A DNA stretch of 64,000 bases from Corylus avellana (Eukaryota > Streptophyta > Magnoliopsida > Fagales > Betulaceae). The notes under the pieces were generated by a model. It ran no database searches. It saw only the letters and a program-made list of their open reading frames with translations, and was not told the origin of the DNA. This document shows, one piece after another, positions 10,848 through 20,800 of this stretch (positions are counted from its first letter, which is position 1; every line of letters starts with the position of its first letter). The translations under genes were made by a program, and so were the position numbers. The DNA lies in assembly GCF_901000735.1 (NCBI RefSeq), contig NC_081541.1, positions 3,899,021-3,963,020 on the forward strand, given 5' to 3'.

Positions 10848-11126
10848 ATATACTTTATTCTCTCAATTATACTGTTTGGAAGCGAAAAAACAATGTTAGA
10901 CAAGGAAATCAAATCCTTAAGGAGGAGAAAATTGTTTTACAAATGAAGTGGGAGGTTAGATCACCTGTTATTGCTATTGGGAGTTTAAGTGATCAAGGGA
11001 GAATGAAGAACTTTGTGGTAGCCGTGGTTGATTCTGTTTTGAGTAGTCTGTATATGGTATTCTGAGTGTTTTTCTTTTGCAGAACTTGAATATTGCTGCA
11101 GGCTAGATTGATGGCAGAGATGGGTG
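10848..11126 (+). mobile_element. LINE-derived fragment, array segment alpha, copy B (left part)
   Basis: This is the same segment as 3330-3598, with few differences (VRQGNQILKEEK is present). It begins directly after P450-upstream DNA and a (TA)n tract at 10825-10842, instead of after a P450 gene. It is interrupted at 11126 by the copia element and continues at 16491. Confidence 0.65.
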
Positions 11127-11570
11127 TGTTAGAATACATACTGCAACCTGTGATACACCTCCATCAGTTACTCAAGCTACACCTGATTTGGAATGTGTTG
11201 TCCAAGGCTAAGTTGAGAATAAATCCTCACAGACTGTGTTCGTGCAATAAAAAGAAGATCATGCCAGTTGTTGTCAATAGTATCATATCTCAATAAGAAA
11301 GGAAAGATGTGAACAAGCCAATGAGGAAAGATCCATACATATTAAATCTGTCCAAGATTTGATACACTAACGTGCTGCTCAAGCTCATATAAAAAGGAAA
11401 GAGAATAATCAAGATAAAGAAGGAATTAGAGTCAATCCCATGTAATTAGAAATCAGTGTTTTGTTTTCTATTTTTGTTATACTGCTGTATACATGTATAT
11501 ATGTGTAAGACATCCTATGTGATTATTCATTCAATAATAAAAACTACCATTTTGGTGTCTCATTGTTTTA

Positions 11571-11583
11571 TGGTATCAGAGCC
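11571..11583 (+). other. Primer binding site of the copia element
   Basis: TGGTATCAGAGCC directly follows the 5' LTR and is complementary to the 3' end of initiator methionine tRNA, the usual primer for plant copia reverse transcription. Confidence 0.85.
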
Positions 11584-11613
11584 TTATAGCCAACGCTGAA
11601 TTTCGATCCTTCA

Positions 11614-14600
11614 ATGGCCGCCTCTAGCAGCACTGCTTTCTCTTTTCCAAATCCCACTCCCACAGTTCAGATTAAGCTTGACAACCTTAACTATCCAACA
11701 TGGTTGTCTCAATTCCGGCCAATCCTTCGTGGTCATGACTTTATGGGCATAGTTGACGGTTCAGAGCCTTGCCCTCCTCAATTCTTACCTCCTAATAGTG
11801 AAGGTAAAGAAGTACTTAATCCAGCATTTGTGGATTGGACAAAGAAGGATCAATGTCTTCTTAGTATGATCCTTGTAACTTTGTCTGAAAATGTTGTGTC
11901 TCCTGTCTTTGGACTCAACACATCTCGAGAAGTTTGGGACTCTTTGGCAAACAGATTTGCGTCCCAATCCAAGTATCGCATCACTCAGTTGAAACGCCAA
12001 CTTCAGACCATTCGCCAAGAAAATAAAACCTGTGCAGAATTTATTCAGACTGCCAAAGGGATTTCTGATCAATTGGCTATAGTTGGTAGTCCTCTTGCTG
12101 ATGAGGATCTCATCTCATTTATCATTGGTGGTTTGAATCCTTCCTTCACTAATTTTATTACTTCATATGCAATGGCTACACATGACAAAACTCTGAAATT
12201 TGATGCCTTTCATGATCTTTTACTCAATCATGAGACACTTTTGCAGCAGCAGCAAACTCATTCTACAGACCCAGCTAGTTTTGCCTTGTTTACTAACAAA
12301 CCTACAGGTGACCGCAACTGGCAGCAGAGGAACAAAACCCCATCACAGCAGCCCATGAAATTTCTCCCACGGGGTTCTCAATCCAATTTCTCTCCTCGTC
12401 AACATGGCTATTCATTTGCTACAAGATCAAACAATTTTCACCCTCGGCAGTATGGGTACTCCCCTGCATCTGGCCACTCTGTCAGGCCACCATACAACAA
12501 TAGAAGACAAAGTCCTTTGACCTTCCGTCCAGGAGCATATGACAACCAGTTTACTCGCAGCAGTAGGCCTTCTTGTCAAATCTGTGGAAAAACCAGTCAT
12601 CAAGCACTGGATTGTTTCCACCGCATGGATTATGCTTATCAAGGCAAGCATCCACCACCTCAGTTGGCTGCTATGGTGGCTCAAACTAATGCCGCCACTG
12701 AAGAACAACCTTGGTTTGCTGATAGTGGTGCCAATGCCCACATCACCAATGACCTAGAGAACTTGAGCTTACAACAACCTTTCCAGAATGATGATACAGT
12801 GGCTGTTGGTAATGGTGCTGGGCTCACAATAACAAATACTGGTCTTACAACCCTTCAATCTCCCTCTAATTCTGTTTTTCATCTTAATAAAGTTCTTCAT
12901 TGTCCACAAGCCACTGCCAATCTGTTATCTATTCAACGTTTCTGTATGGACAATGATTGTTATTTTATTCTAACTGCTCATCATTTTTATATGAAGGACT
13001 ATCGGACTCATGCGGTTCTGCTGGAGGGCAGAAGTGAGAATGGCCTCTACCCCCTTCGGCTTCACAAATCCTCTCTTAGAGATCATCACTCCTTCACTGC
13101 ATTTCTTGGAATAAAGACATCCTCAATGGGATGGCATTTTCGATTAGGACATCCTTCCTTTGATATCGTTTCACGGGTTATTAAGAATTTTTCTTTACCC
13201 TTGTCTTTTCATAATATGAATAAAAGTGATGTTTGCATTTCATGTCAGTTGGGCAAAAGCAAAAGACAACCCTTCCATCCATCCAACCGTGTCTCAACTC
13301 ATCCCCTTCAATTAATCCACACAGATGTGTGGACTTCACCCGTCTCCTCTGTGAGTGGTTACAAGTATTATGTGGTGTTTATTGATGATTTTTCGCGCTT
13401 CTCTTGGATTTATCCTTTATATGCCAAATCAGAAGTTTTTGATCAATTTGTCAAATTTAAACTCATGGTTGAAAACCAATTTTCTACCACCATTAAACAA
13501 TTTCAGTCTGATGGCGGTGGAGAATATAACTCAGTTCGATTTCAATCATTCTTTAACCAATATGGGATCATTCACCGAAAATCATGTCCCCACACATCTC
13601 AACAAAATGGGCTTGCTGAGAGAAAATTGAGACATATTTTAGAAACCGGCCTAACTCTCCTTGCGCATGCTCATCTCTCTAACAAGTATTGGGTTGATGC
13701 TTTTATAACTGCTGTATATATAATCAACCAGCTACCCACTCCCACTCTAGACTTCAAATCCCATTTTTCTAAATTATATAAGAAAGCACCTGACTACCAA
13801 CGGTTTCGGGTTTTTGGGTGTAAATGTTTTCCTCTCTTGCGTCCTCATGGTCTACACAAGCTTGAATATAGGTCAAAGCCATGCTTGTTTCTTGGTTATC
13901 ATCATGCAGGGTATAAGTGTCTTGATCCCACCACCAACAAAGTTTACCTTTCTCGACATGTGGTGTTTGATGAGAGTAATTTTCCAGCCAAGGAACCTGA
14001 TGCCATGCTGCTGCCCTCCAAGCTCACTGCACAGAATGATATTCCTTTGCTCAGCCCGGTAAGTTTCTCTTTGCCATCCTCATTTCAGTCATCACTTGCA
14101 CCCACTGATACACCTCATTCAACTATCAACCCACCTCCTGCTTCTCCTCATGTACCTGCACCCTTGGATCCGCCCCTAACTCCTCATTCACCATCTACTT
14201 CCTTTTCCCCTCCCTCATCTCATATCCCAACAAGCCCACCTACCTCCCCTATACCCCTCACCCTTCCATTAGACCACACTGAATCTGTCTCCCCCATTTT
14301 CAATTCACACCCTCTTGATCACCTTGATACCTCCCTTGTTGTTTCTCCGTCCCTGCCTCCTCCTCAACAATTTGTACCTTTACCTCATCATCCAATGACT
14401 ACCCGCTCCCAAACTGGCTCCCTTAAACCTAAACCCTTTACCAACTTCAAACTCTATCACTCTACTAAACACCCCTTTCATTCCTTTCATACTATTCTTA
14501 CCGAGAAGGAGCCCAGCAGCTTTACTAAAGTTGCTGCTGATTCACGCTGGCAGGAAGCTATGCTTCAAGAATATCAAGCCTTGGTTTCCAATGACACATG

Positions 14601-16131
14601 GACCTTGTGTCCAAGACCTTTGCATCATAATATCATTCGCAACAAGTGGGTCTACAAGATTAAACAAAAGCCTGATGGTTCTATTGAGCGGTTTAAGGCT
14701 CGTTTGGTAGCCCGTGGCTTTGAACAACAATGTGGTATTGATTATAATGAAACGTTTAGTCCTGTGATCAAACCCTCTACTATTCGTATCATTCTCTGTT
14801 TGGCTGTTCAATTTAATTGGCCTATTCGACAATTAGACATCTCTAATGCATTTTTACATGGGTATCTTGGGGAAGAAGTGTACATGGAACAACCTCAAGG
14901 GTTTGTCGACAAGCTACATCCAGACTTTGTTTGTAAGCTACACAAATCTTTGTATGGTCTCAAGCAAGCTCCCCGGGCATGGTTTCATCGGTTATCTTCA
15001 TTTTTGCTTGAACTTGGATTTATAGCTTCATTGGTTGATCCCTCGTTATTTATTTTTACTCATGGGAGCATTCGGTTGTTCATGCTTATCTATGTAGATG
15101 ATATTATACTCACTGGTTCTCATGTTGCAGTAATTCAGTCACTCATCTCCAAGTTACAGCAGGAATTTCCACTTAAGGATCTTGGTCCACTTAGCTTCTT
15201 TCTTGGTATTCAGGCTACACGGACTGATGTCGGCCTTCATCTCTGCCAAGCAAAATACATCTCGGATCTCTTACATCGTGTTCAAATGACAGGAGCTAAG
15301 CCGTCCACTTCTCCTTGTTCCTCCAGCAGCAAACTGTCCCAATTTGATGGGTCTCCTCTTCCTGATCCATCCATTTATAGGCATGTTGTGGGATCACTTC
15401 AGTACTGCACCTTGACCCGGCCCGAACTTGCATTTGCAGTCAATCAACTCTGTCAGCATTTGCATTCTCCTACTACCACTCACTGGACGGCTGCCAAACG
15501 TGTTTTACGTTACTTGAAGAATTCTGTTGATCATGGACTATTCTACACCAAGGGCCCTCTTACTTTGTCTGCCTATTGTGATGCTGATTGGGCTGGCAGC
15601 CCTGATGATAGTAAATCCACCTCTGGCTCTGCCATCTTTCTTGGTAATTGTCTTGTCTCATGGAGTGCTAAGAAACAAGCTATTGTCTCTCGTTCAAGTA
15701 TCGAAGCCGAATATCAGGCTTTAGCGCTTACAACTGCTGATTTGTTTTGGATTCGTATGTTGTTTAGAGATCTTGGTATTCCTCTTCCCTCCGTGCCTAC
15801 CCTTTGGTGTGATAATGTTAGTGCTATTGCTCTGGCCTCAAATCCGGTCTTCCATGCCCGTACAAAACATATTGAAGTTGATTACCATTTTGTACGTGAG
15901 AAAGTTGTGAACCGTGATATCACAGTTAAGTTTATTTCCTCTGGAGATCAAATTGCTGATGTTTTTACAAAGGGACTTTCTTCTACTCAATTTTTGTTCT
16001 TCAAGTCCAAGCTCATGGTGGTTCCCCCCATTCGCTTGCGAGGGGCTGTTAGAATACATACTGCAACCTGTGATACACCTCCATCAGTTACTCAAGCTAC
16101 ACCTGATTTGGAATGTGTTGTCCAAGGCTAA
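11614..16131 (+). CDS. Copia gag-pol polyprotein
   Basis: A 1505-aa polyprotein in one frame. Domains in copia order: N-terminal gag of the UBN2 type; a zinc knuckle CX2CX4HX4C (CQICGKTSHQALDC, around residues 320-335); aspartic protease active site DSGAN (from ~370); GAG-pre-integrase (GWHFRLGHPS); an integrase core with its acidic triad, including HTDVW (~568) and the E of NGLAERK (~666); a proline-rich linker; reverse transcriptase with YVDD (from 1160); and RNase H with YCDADW (~1320) and RTKHIEVDYH. No stop or frameshift breaks it. The ORF runs about 85 bases into the 3' LTR, so the last ~28 residues are LTR-encoded. The start is the first ATG after the primer binding site. It would act in cytoplasmic virus-like particles and nuclear integration. 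Confidence 0.93.
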   Translation: MAASSSTAFSFPNPTPTVQIKLDNLNYPTWLSQFRPILRGHDFMGIVDGSEPCPPQFLPPNSEGKEVLNPAFVDWTKKDQCLLSMILVTLSENVVSPVFGLNTSREVWDSLANRFASQSKYRITQLKRQLQTIRQENKTCAEFIQTAKGISDQLAIVGSPLADEDLISFIIGGLNPSFTNFITSYAMATHDKTLKFDAFHDLLLNHETLLQQQQTHSTDPASFALFTNKPTGDRNWQQRNKTPSQQPMKFLPRGSQSNFSPRQHGYSFATRSNNFHPRQYGYSPASGHSVRPPYNNRRQSPLTFRPGAYDNQFTRSSRPSCQICGKTSHQALDCFHRMDYAYQGKHPPPQLAAMVAQTNAATEEQPWFADSGANAHITNDLENLSLQQPFQNDDTVAVGNGAGLTITNTGLTTLQSPSNSVFHLNKVLHCPQATANLLSIQRFCMDNDCYFILTAHHFYMKDYRTHAVLLEGRSENGLYPLRLHKSSLRDHHSFTAFLGIKTSSMGWHFRLGHPSFDIVSRVIKNFSLPLSFHNMNKSDVCISCQLGKSKRQPFHPSNRVSTHPLQLIHTDVWTSPVSSVSGYKYYVVFIDDFSRFSWIYPLYAKSEVFDQFVKFKLMVENQFSTTIKQFQSDGGGEYNSVRFQSFFNQYGIIHRKSCPHTSQQNGLAERKLRHILETGLTLLAHAHLSNKYWVDAFITAVYIINQLPTPTLDFKSHFSKLYKKAPDYQRFRVFGCKCFPLLRPHGLHKLEYRSKPCLFLGYHHAGYKCLDPTTNKVYLSRHVVFDESNFPAKEPDAMLLPSKLTAQNDIPLLSPVSFSLPSSFQSSLAPTDTPHSTINPPPASPHVPAPLDPPLTPHSPSTSFSPPSSHIPTSPPTSPIPLTLPLDHTESVSPIFNSHPLDHLDTSLVVSPSLPPPQQFVPLPHHPMTTRSQTGSLKPKPFTNFKLYHSTKHPFHSFHTILTEKEPSSFTKVAADSRWQEAMLQEYQALVSNDTWTLCPRPLHHNIIRNKWVYKIKQKPDGSIERFKARLVARGFEQQCGIDYNETFSPVIKPSTIRIILCLAVQFNWPIRQLDISNAFLHGYLGEEVYMEQPQGFVDKLHPDFVCKLHKSLYGLKQAPRAWFHRLSSFLLELGFIASLVDPSLFIFTHGSIRLFMLIYVDDIILTGSHVAVIQSLISKLQQEFPLKDLGPLSFFLGIQATRTDVGLHLCQAKYISDLLHRVQMTGAKPSTSPCSSSSKLSQFDGSPLPDPSIYRHVVGSLQYCTLTRPELAFAVNQLCQHLHSPTTTHWTAAKRVLRYLKNSVDHGLFYTKGPLTLSAYCDADWAGSPDDSKSTSGSAIFLGNCLVSWSAKKQAIVSRSSIEAEYQALALTTADLFWIRMLFRDLGIPLPSVPTLWCDNVSAIALASNPVFHARTKHIEVDYHFVREKVVNRDITVKFISSGDQIADVFTKGLSSTQFLFFKSKLMVVPPIRLRGAVRIHTATCDTPPSVTQATPDLECVVQG

Positions 16132-16490
16132 GTTGAGAATAAATCCTCACAGACTGTGTTCGTGCAATAAAAAGAAGATCATGCCAGTTGTTGTCAATAG
16201 TATCATATCTCAATAAGAAAGGAAAGATGTGAACAAGTCAATGAGGAAAGATCCATACATATCAAATATGTCCAAGATTTGATACACTAACGTGTTGCTC
16301 AAGCTCATATAAAAAGGAAAGAGAATAATCAAGATAAAGAAGGAATTAGAGTCAATCCCATGTAATTAGAAATCAGTGTTTTGTTTTCTATTTTTGTTAT
16401 ACTGCTGTATATATGTATATATGTGTAAGACATCCTATGTGATTATTCATTCAATAATAAAAACTACCATTTTGGTGTCTCATTGTTTTA

Positions 16491-17055
16491 GTAACGTGTT
16501 TCTGCAGAGTTGAAACCGCAGTTTTGTGTTTGGTTGTATGTTGTTGCATAATTGTTCCAGTTTTGTCAAAATTGGAGGGTTTCATTATCCAAAAAAAAGA
16601 AAAAAAAAAAGAAAAGGCATTACTTTACGGGTGAGTTTTGTCAAAGGTATATATGCTTTTTGATTTTTTATTTTTATTCAAAGTGGGGAAGGGGAAAGGG
16701 AATTACAAGAAAATAAAAAACAAAGGAGAAATAGCCTTCCGAAGAACAGTCGGGAATGGGTCAAATGAATGACTCACCCCATTGAGTGAACTGAAACGGC
16801 CAATAAAGGCTATAAAATATGGCAGGATTTTGTAAACAGAACAAAACCCATCAGGGTTACCATCACGACCATCAGTGGTAGATAGAAGAAACCAAATCCG
16901 ACCATCAGTAGTCGATAAAGAGATGAAGAATTATGTCAAAAAATGAAAATGTGACCAGTTCAAGGAACTGGCCAGGAAATAGAAACACAAGAAACATAAA
17001 ATTACAAGGAAAAATAAAAGAAAAGCAAATAAAATCTTAGCACAACAACACCAAC
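16491..17055 (+). repeat. Array segments alpha (right part) and beta, copy B
   Basis: From 16495 the interrupted alpha segment continues (GTGTTTCTGCAGAGTTG matches 3606 onward), followed by the beta spacer matching 3690-4130. No gene. This confirms that the copia element inserted after the segment had been duplicated. Confidence 0.7.
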
Positions 17056-17397
17056 GATGGACAAGGTGGAGGAAGGCGACTGGACCCGATGCGGGGAAGC
17101 CATTGGCTGGCGCATGAGGACCACCCTCTAGCAATACCAACGATGGACAAGGTGGAGGAGCAATTGGACCCGATGCGGGGAAGCCATTGGTTGGCGCATG
17201 AGGACCACCCTCCAGCAATACCAACGATGGACAAGGTGGAAGAAGGCAATTGGACCCGATGCGGGGAAGCCATTAGTTGGCGCATGAGGACCACCCTCCA
17301 GCAATACCAACGATGGACAAGGTGGAGGAAGGCGACTGGACCCGATGCGGGGAAGCCATTCGTTGGCGCATGAGAACCACCCTCCAGCAATGGTTGT
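17056..17397. repeat. 84-86 bp tandem repeat, four units
   Basis: Four head-to-tail units start at GATGGACAAGGTGGAGGA (17056, 17142, 17226, 17312), with periods of 86, 84 and 86 bases. Each contains GACCCGATGCGGGGAAGCC and GGCGCATGAGGACCACC. The matching place in the other array copy (4135-4171 plus 5171-5215) holds one unit split by an inserted element, so the expansion is local. Long open frames across the repeat on both strands result from the regular period and are not genes. Confidence 0.88.
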
Positions 17398-18210
17398 TGG
17401 GAGGTAGGAAAAAGCCACAAAAGCGGTTAGCGGCAGTGATGAGTTTTATCAAAGGTATATTTATGTAAGCTCTTGACTTTTATCATAGGGTGAGTTTTAC
17501 TTAGTGTCTTTCATAGGTTAAATCTAATATTAATCTTATGTATATAAGTGTTTTTGGTATCATCTCTTTGTAAGTTGGTTTTCAAAAGTGAGTTATATTT
17601 AAAGTTTGTATCAATCAATGAAAATGATGAGGACAATTTTATTAGTGGTCTTGTTTAGCAATAGGAAAGGAGATTATTGATTTGAATTTTTGTATAAGCA
17701 TAGGCGTAGCCAGAAATTTTAGAGTAGGGGCAATTTTTTTTTTCTTTTTTTAAAAAAATGTGGGGAGTAAATTAACTTTTTGAGGCCTCATAAAAAAATA
17801 TATATATATATATTTTTGGAAGATTTTTTTAAATTTTTGGAGACAACTTATCGTTGATTTGTATATTAGAATAAAGCTAAGCTTTGACAGTACTCTACTT
17901 TCATGTTTTTTGATTTAAATAACAACTTTTGACCATTACGCGTGAACATCGATTTTGCCAAAATGAATTAGAATCTGCATATCGTTTTTCAAAAACGCAG
18001 TAGCGTATATACATAAATAATTGACCATTTCTCTTTCCAATAAAACAATCTATTGCATGCCATTGCACTATGGACAAAACACTTTGAATTGAACCAAATT
18101 TTGTTACAATATAGATTTTCTATATATTGGGTTTATATTTTTTTATATTATACGTGTGAATGTAATCAAATCTTAATTTGTGTTCACGTGTCGGGTTCAG
18201 GTTATGTTGA
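17398..18210 (+). other. Array spacer gamma and upstream region of CYP89A copy 3
   Basis: This matches 5200-5700 and then, from about 17880, the P450 upstream segments at 6140 and 9165. It is AT-rich with no gene. Confidence 0.6.
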
Positions 18211-18382
18211 GGAAAAAGATTTTCTCCATTTCAAAATCTCTCAATTTCCTTTATTTAGTGTATTTTGAAGAGTAGTGTTGTCCAAAAGTTTTAATGATGG
18301 TAGTGCATTAAATGCAATACCCTTCAAAATGCACTAAATTGAGGAAATAGAAGGATTTTGAAATGGAGAGGATCCTATTCCG
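18211..18382. mobile_element. MITE with 8-bp target duplication
   Basis: A 172-bp insertion flanked by the perfect direct repeat TATGTTGA (18203-18210, 18383-18390). The ends are inverted repeats of roughly 40 bases containing TTCTCCATTTCAAAATC and its complement. The equivalent sequence in the ghost unit (about 9505-9530) lacks it. No coding capacity. The 8-bp duplication fits an hAT-type MITE. Confidence 0.85.
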
Positions 18383-18390
18383 TATGTTGA

Positions 18391-18978
18391 TGCGTGAGTA
18401 TAAGGTTATATAAGTTCATCATAATCTGACTCATTTAATTAAACGGATTATAATATTCAATTTTAACTTGTTAATTTCGTGTTGAATTAGCTAGTAAAGC
18501 GTGACAATAATTAACAATCATAAATGTCACTTGTCAAGTTCGAGTCATGTTGATGCTTGAGTATACAAACAACATAAATAAATTCTAATACGAGCTATTC
18601 AATTAAATAGGCTGAACCCAAAACCTTGTCCACTAATTTTATTTTAAGTTTGTTTCAAGTTAAATGTAATAGGTACTCACAATATATATATATATATATA
18701 TCAACACTAGGTGTAGGGGCCACGCGATTGAAAGCAAATAAAATAGGAGAGTGATAGTTTTGGAATCAAGTGTTTAAAAGTTTAGTTGCATTATTACATA
18801 GCAAGTAGGAGAGGACAAGGCCTTGCCCCATGAGGGGTTTAATAATCATTCAACAAAAATCTACGAAAATACAAATCGGTAGCTTCTAAGTTCCGACTTT
18901 TGTTTACGATAATATCAAAAGATAATAACATGCTCTCCACATCAATGACAAAATGTGAAAGAGAATATACATATTATA

Positions 18979-19018
<40 letters not shown>

Positions 19019-19104
19019 TGCGAAAGTTTTACTATAAAGTCATAATTAAGGTTACAGCCTTAACCCGGAACACTCTTGTAAATGTTTTAACAATCGGTCA
19101 ACAC
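18391..19104 (+). promoter_or_regulatory. Upstream region of CYP89A copy 3 with (CA)n/(TA)n tract
   Basis: DNA shared with 9525-10090 and 10790-10830 leads into a CA/TA microsatellite at about 18979-19018, then into AAGTCATAATTAAGGTTACAG, which is also present before copy 4 (24530-24550). The promoter is presumably here, but no certain TATA box can be singled out from the TA tract. Confidence 0.4.
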
Positions 19105-20679
19105 ATGGAGATGATCACCTGGTTCGTCGTACTCATCACCATCTGCATCACAGCCCTCCTCAACCTCCTGTTCATTCGCAAGAAAAGCTCCAGAACCCAG
19201 CAGCTCCCTCCTGGACCCTTCACCGTCCCCATCCTCGGTAGCATCCTATGGCTCCGCAAGTCCTCTTCTGAGCGCGAGCGAATGGTCCGCAACCTCCACA
19301 ACAGGTATGGGCCCATACTCACCCTCCGCCTCGGCTTGCGCCCAACTATAATCGTGGCCAACCGAGGCCTAGCCCACAAAGCCCTCGTCCAGAACGGCGC
19401 CGTATTCGCCGACCGTCCACCCGCCCCTCTCACCTCCAAGATCTTTAATAGCAACCAGCACAACATCAGCTCCTCGTTCTACGGCCCCACGTGGCGCATC
19501 CTCCGCCGCAACCTCACCTCCGAGATCCTCCACCCTTCGCGCGTCAAGTCCTACACTCGCGCCCGCAAGTGGGTCTTGGACATCCTCATCAACCGCCTTA
19601 TATCTCACTCCACGACCGAATCCGGAAACGTTAAACCTGTTGTCGTGATTGACCATTTCCAATACGCCATGTTTTGTTTGCTGGTACTCATGTGCTTCGG
19701 AGACAAGCTTCGCGAGACCCAGATAAAAGAAATCGAAGACATCCACCGTCGCCAGCTTTTGAGCGCCGAACGTTTTAACATACTCAACTTTTGGCCTAGG
19801 CTTGGAAAGATAATATTCCGTAAGCGTTGGAAGGAGTTCTACAATATTTTCGAAGCCCGGAAGGCCGTACTAATGCCTTTGATAGAAGCGAGGAAGAGAG
19901 CGAGGCAGGAAAGATTAAACAAGGCAAGAGAGGATATCCAGCTGCAACAAGACAAAGATGATGACGACTTTGTGGTGTCGTACGTGGATACGTTGTTGGA
20001 TTTGGAGTTACCGGAGGAGAAGAGGAAGCTTGAAGACGGGGAAATGATTAGCTTGTGCTCGGAATTTCTCAACGCGGGCACGGACACTACGTCCACGGCG
20101 TTGCAGTGGGTAATGGCGAATTTGGTGAAATACCCACGCGTCCAAGAGAAGGTTTTGGCAGAAATTAAAGGGGTCGTTGTGGGGGATGGAGAGAAGGAGG
20201 TGAAGGAGGAGGATTTGCACAAGCTGCCGTATTTAAAGGCAGTGGTTTTGGAGGGTTTAAGGCGGCACCCACCTGCGCATTTCGTGTTGCCACACGCGGT
20301 GACAGAGGATGTGGTTTTGGATGGCTACTTGGTGCCCAATAATGCCAGTTTGAATTTCATGGTGGCGGATATGGGATGGGACCCCAAGGCCTGGGAGGAT
20401 CCGATGGCGTTCAAGCCTGAGAGATTCTTGAGTGGTGGAGGAGGGGAAGTGTTTGATATAACGGGAAACAGGGAAATAAAGATGATGCCTTTTGGGGCAG
20501 GGAGGAGGATTTGTCCTGCTTCTGGTTTGGCAATGCTTCATTTGGAGTATTTTGTAGCCAATTTGGTATGGAATTTCGAGTGGAAGGCTGTGGATGGAGA
20601 TGAGGTTGATTTGTCAGAGAAGCAAGAGTTCACGATGGTGATGAAGTATCCATTGAAGGCCCATCTATCTCCCAGGTGA
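19105..20679 (+). CDS. CYP89A: Cytochrome P450, CYP89A-type, copy 3
   Basis: A 524-aa single-exon P450. It has an N-terminal membrane anchor (about residues 4-22), LPPGPF hinge, AGTDTT (from 324), EGLR (from 383), FKPERF and heme loop [12 protein letters not shown] with Cys470. The residue after CP is Ala instead of the commoner Gly, as in copy 1; P450s tolerate this. The start at 19105 (MEMITWF) is chosen by alignment with copies 2 and 4; the frame is open further upstream through the TA tract but that part is not conserved. A MITE-like insertion lies exactly at the end of the gene: copies 2 and 4 end LSPRF, this one LSPR with a TGA supplied at the junction. Its middle region ([12 protein letters not shown]) is closest to copy 4. 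Function as for copy 2: an ER monooxygenase of unknown substrate. Confidence 0.93.
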   Translation: MEMITWFVVLITICITALLNLLFIRKKSSRTQQLPPGPFTVPILGSILWLRKSSSERERMVRNLHNRYGPILTLRLGLRPTIIVANRGLAHKALVQNGAVFADRPPAPLTSKIFNSNQHNISSSFYGPTWRILRRNLTSEILHPSRVKSYTRARKWVLDILINRLISHSTTESGNVKPVVVIDHFQYAMFCLLVLMCFGDKLRETQIKEIEDIHRRQLLSAERFNILNFWPRLGKIIFRKRWKEFYNIFEARKAVLMPLIEARKRARQERLNKAREDIQLQQDKDDDDFVVSYVDTLLDLELPEEKRKLEDGEMISLCSEFLNAGTDTTSTALQWVMANLVKYPRVQEKVLAEIKGVVVGDGEKEVKEEDLHKLPYLKAVVLEGLRRHPPAHFVLPHAVTEDVVLDGYLVPNNASLNFMVADMGWDPKAWEDPMAFKPERFLSGGGGEVFDITGNREIKMMPFGAGRRICPASGLAMLHLEYFVANLVWNFEWKAVDGDEVDLSEKQEFTMVMKYPLKAHLSPR

Positions 20680-20800
20680 TCTCGAACCGAATAATATTCC
20701 ATTAATGGAAGAGTATTTTTGTTTTTTCAATTTTTGAGGGGACAAAAATATCCCTTCCAATATAGCTAATGGAATATTGTGTAGAAGAGGATCCTAATTC
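20678..20800. mobile_element. MITE-like insertion at the stop codon of copy 3
   Basis: Copies 1, 2 and 4 run from the last Arg codon into TTTTGAATGG or a close variant, whereas here ~123 bases intervene before GTTTTGAATGG at 20801. Inside, AATATTCCATTA near the left end and TAATGGAATATT near the right end are inverted. The right end also carries AGGATCCTAATTC, similar to the end of the MITE at 18211. No target duplication longer than 2-3 bases can be read. Confidence 0.65.

Larger units (their letters stand above)
11127..16490 (+). mobile_element. Intact Ty1/copia LTR retrotransposon
   Basis: The 5' LTR (11127-11570) and 3' LTR (16047-16490) are both 444 bp, with no indels and five mismatches by direct comparison (about 1.1%), so insertion is recent. 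The primer binding site TGGTATCAGAGCC (11571-11583) is the initiator Met-tRNA type. A purine tract GCGAGGGGC precedes the 3' LTR. One unbroken polyprotein ORF lies between. LTRs start TGTTAGAATAC and end TTTTA, not the usual CA. No clean 5-bp target duplication can be read, although the uninterrupted paralogous site at about 3590-3612 shows where it inserted. It looks autonomous and may be active. Confidence 0.93.

Noticed and set aside
17056..17397. CRISPR-like regular array
   Set aside because: Contiguous head-to-tail units without spacers, in a plant nuclear context.
17037..17420. Repetitive protein on either strand of the 84-86 bp repeat
   Set aside because: Frames stay open only because the unit is repeated; the period of 86 is not a multiple of three and the frames switch between units. 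No start or conserved context.
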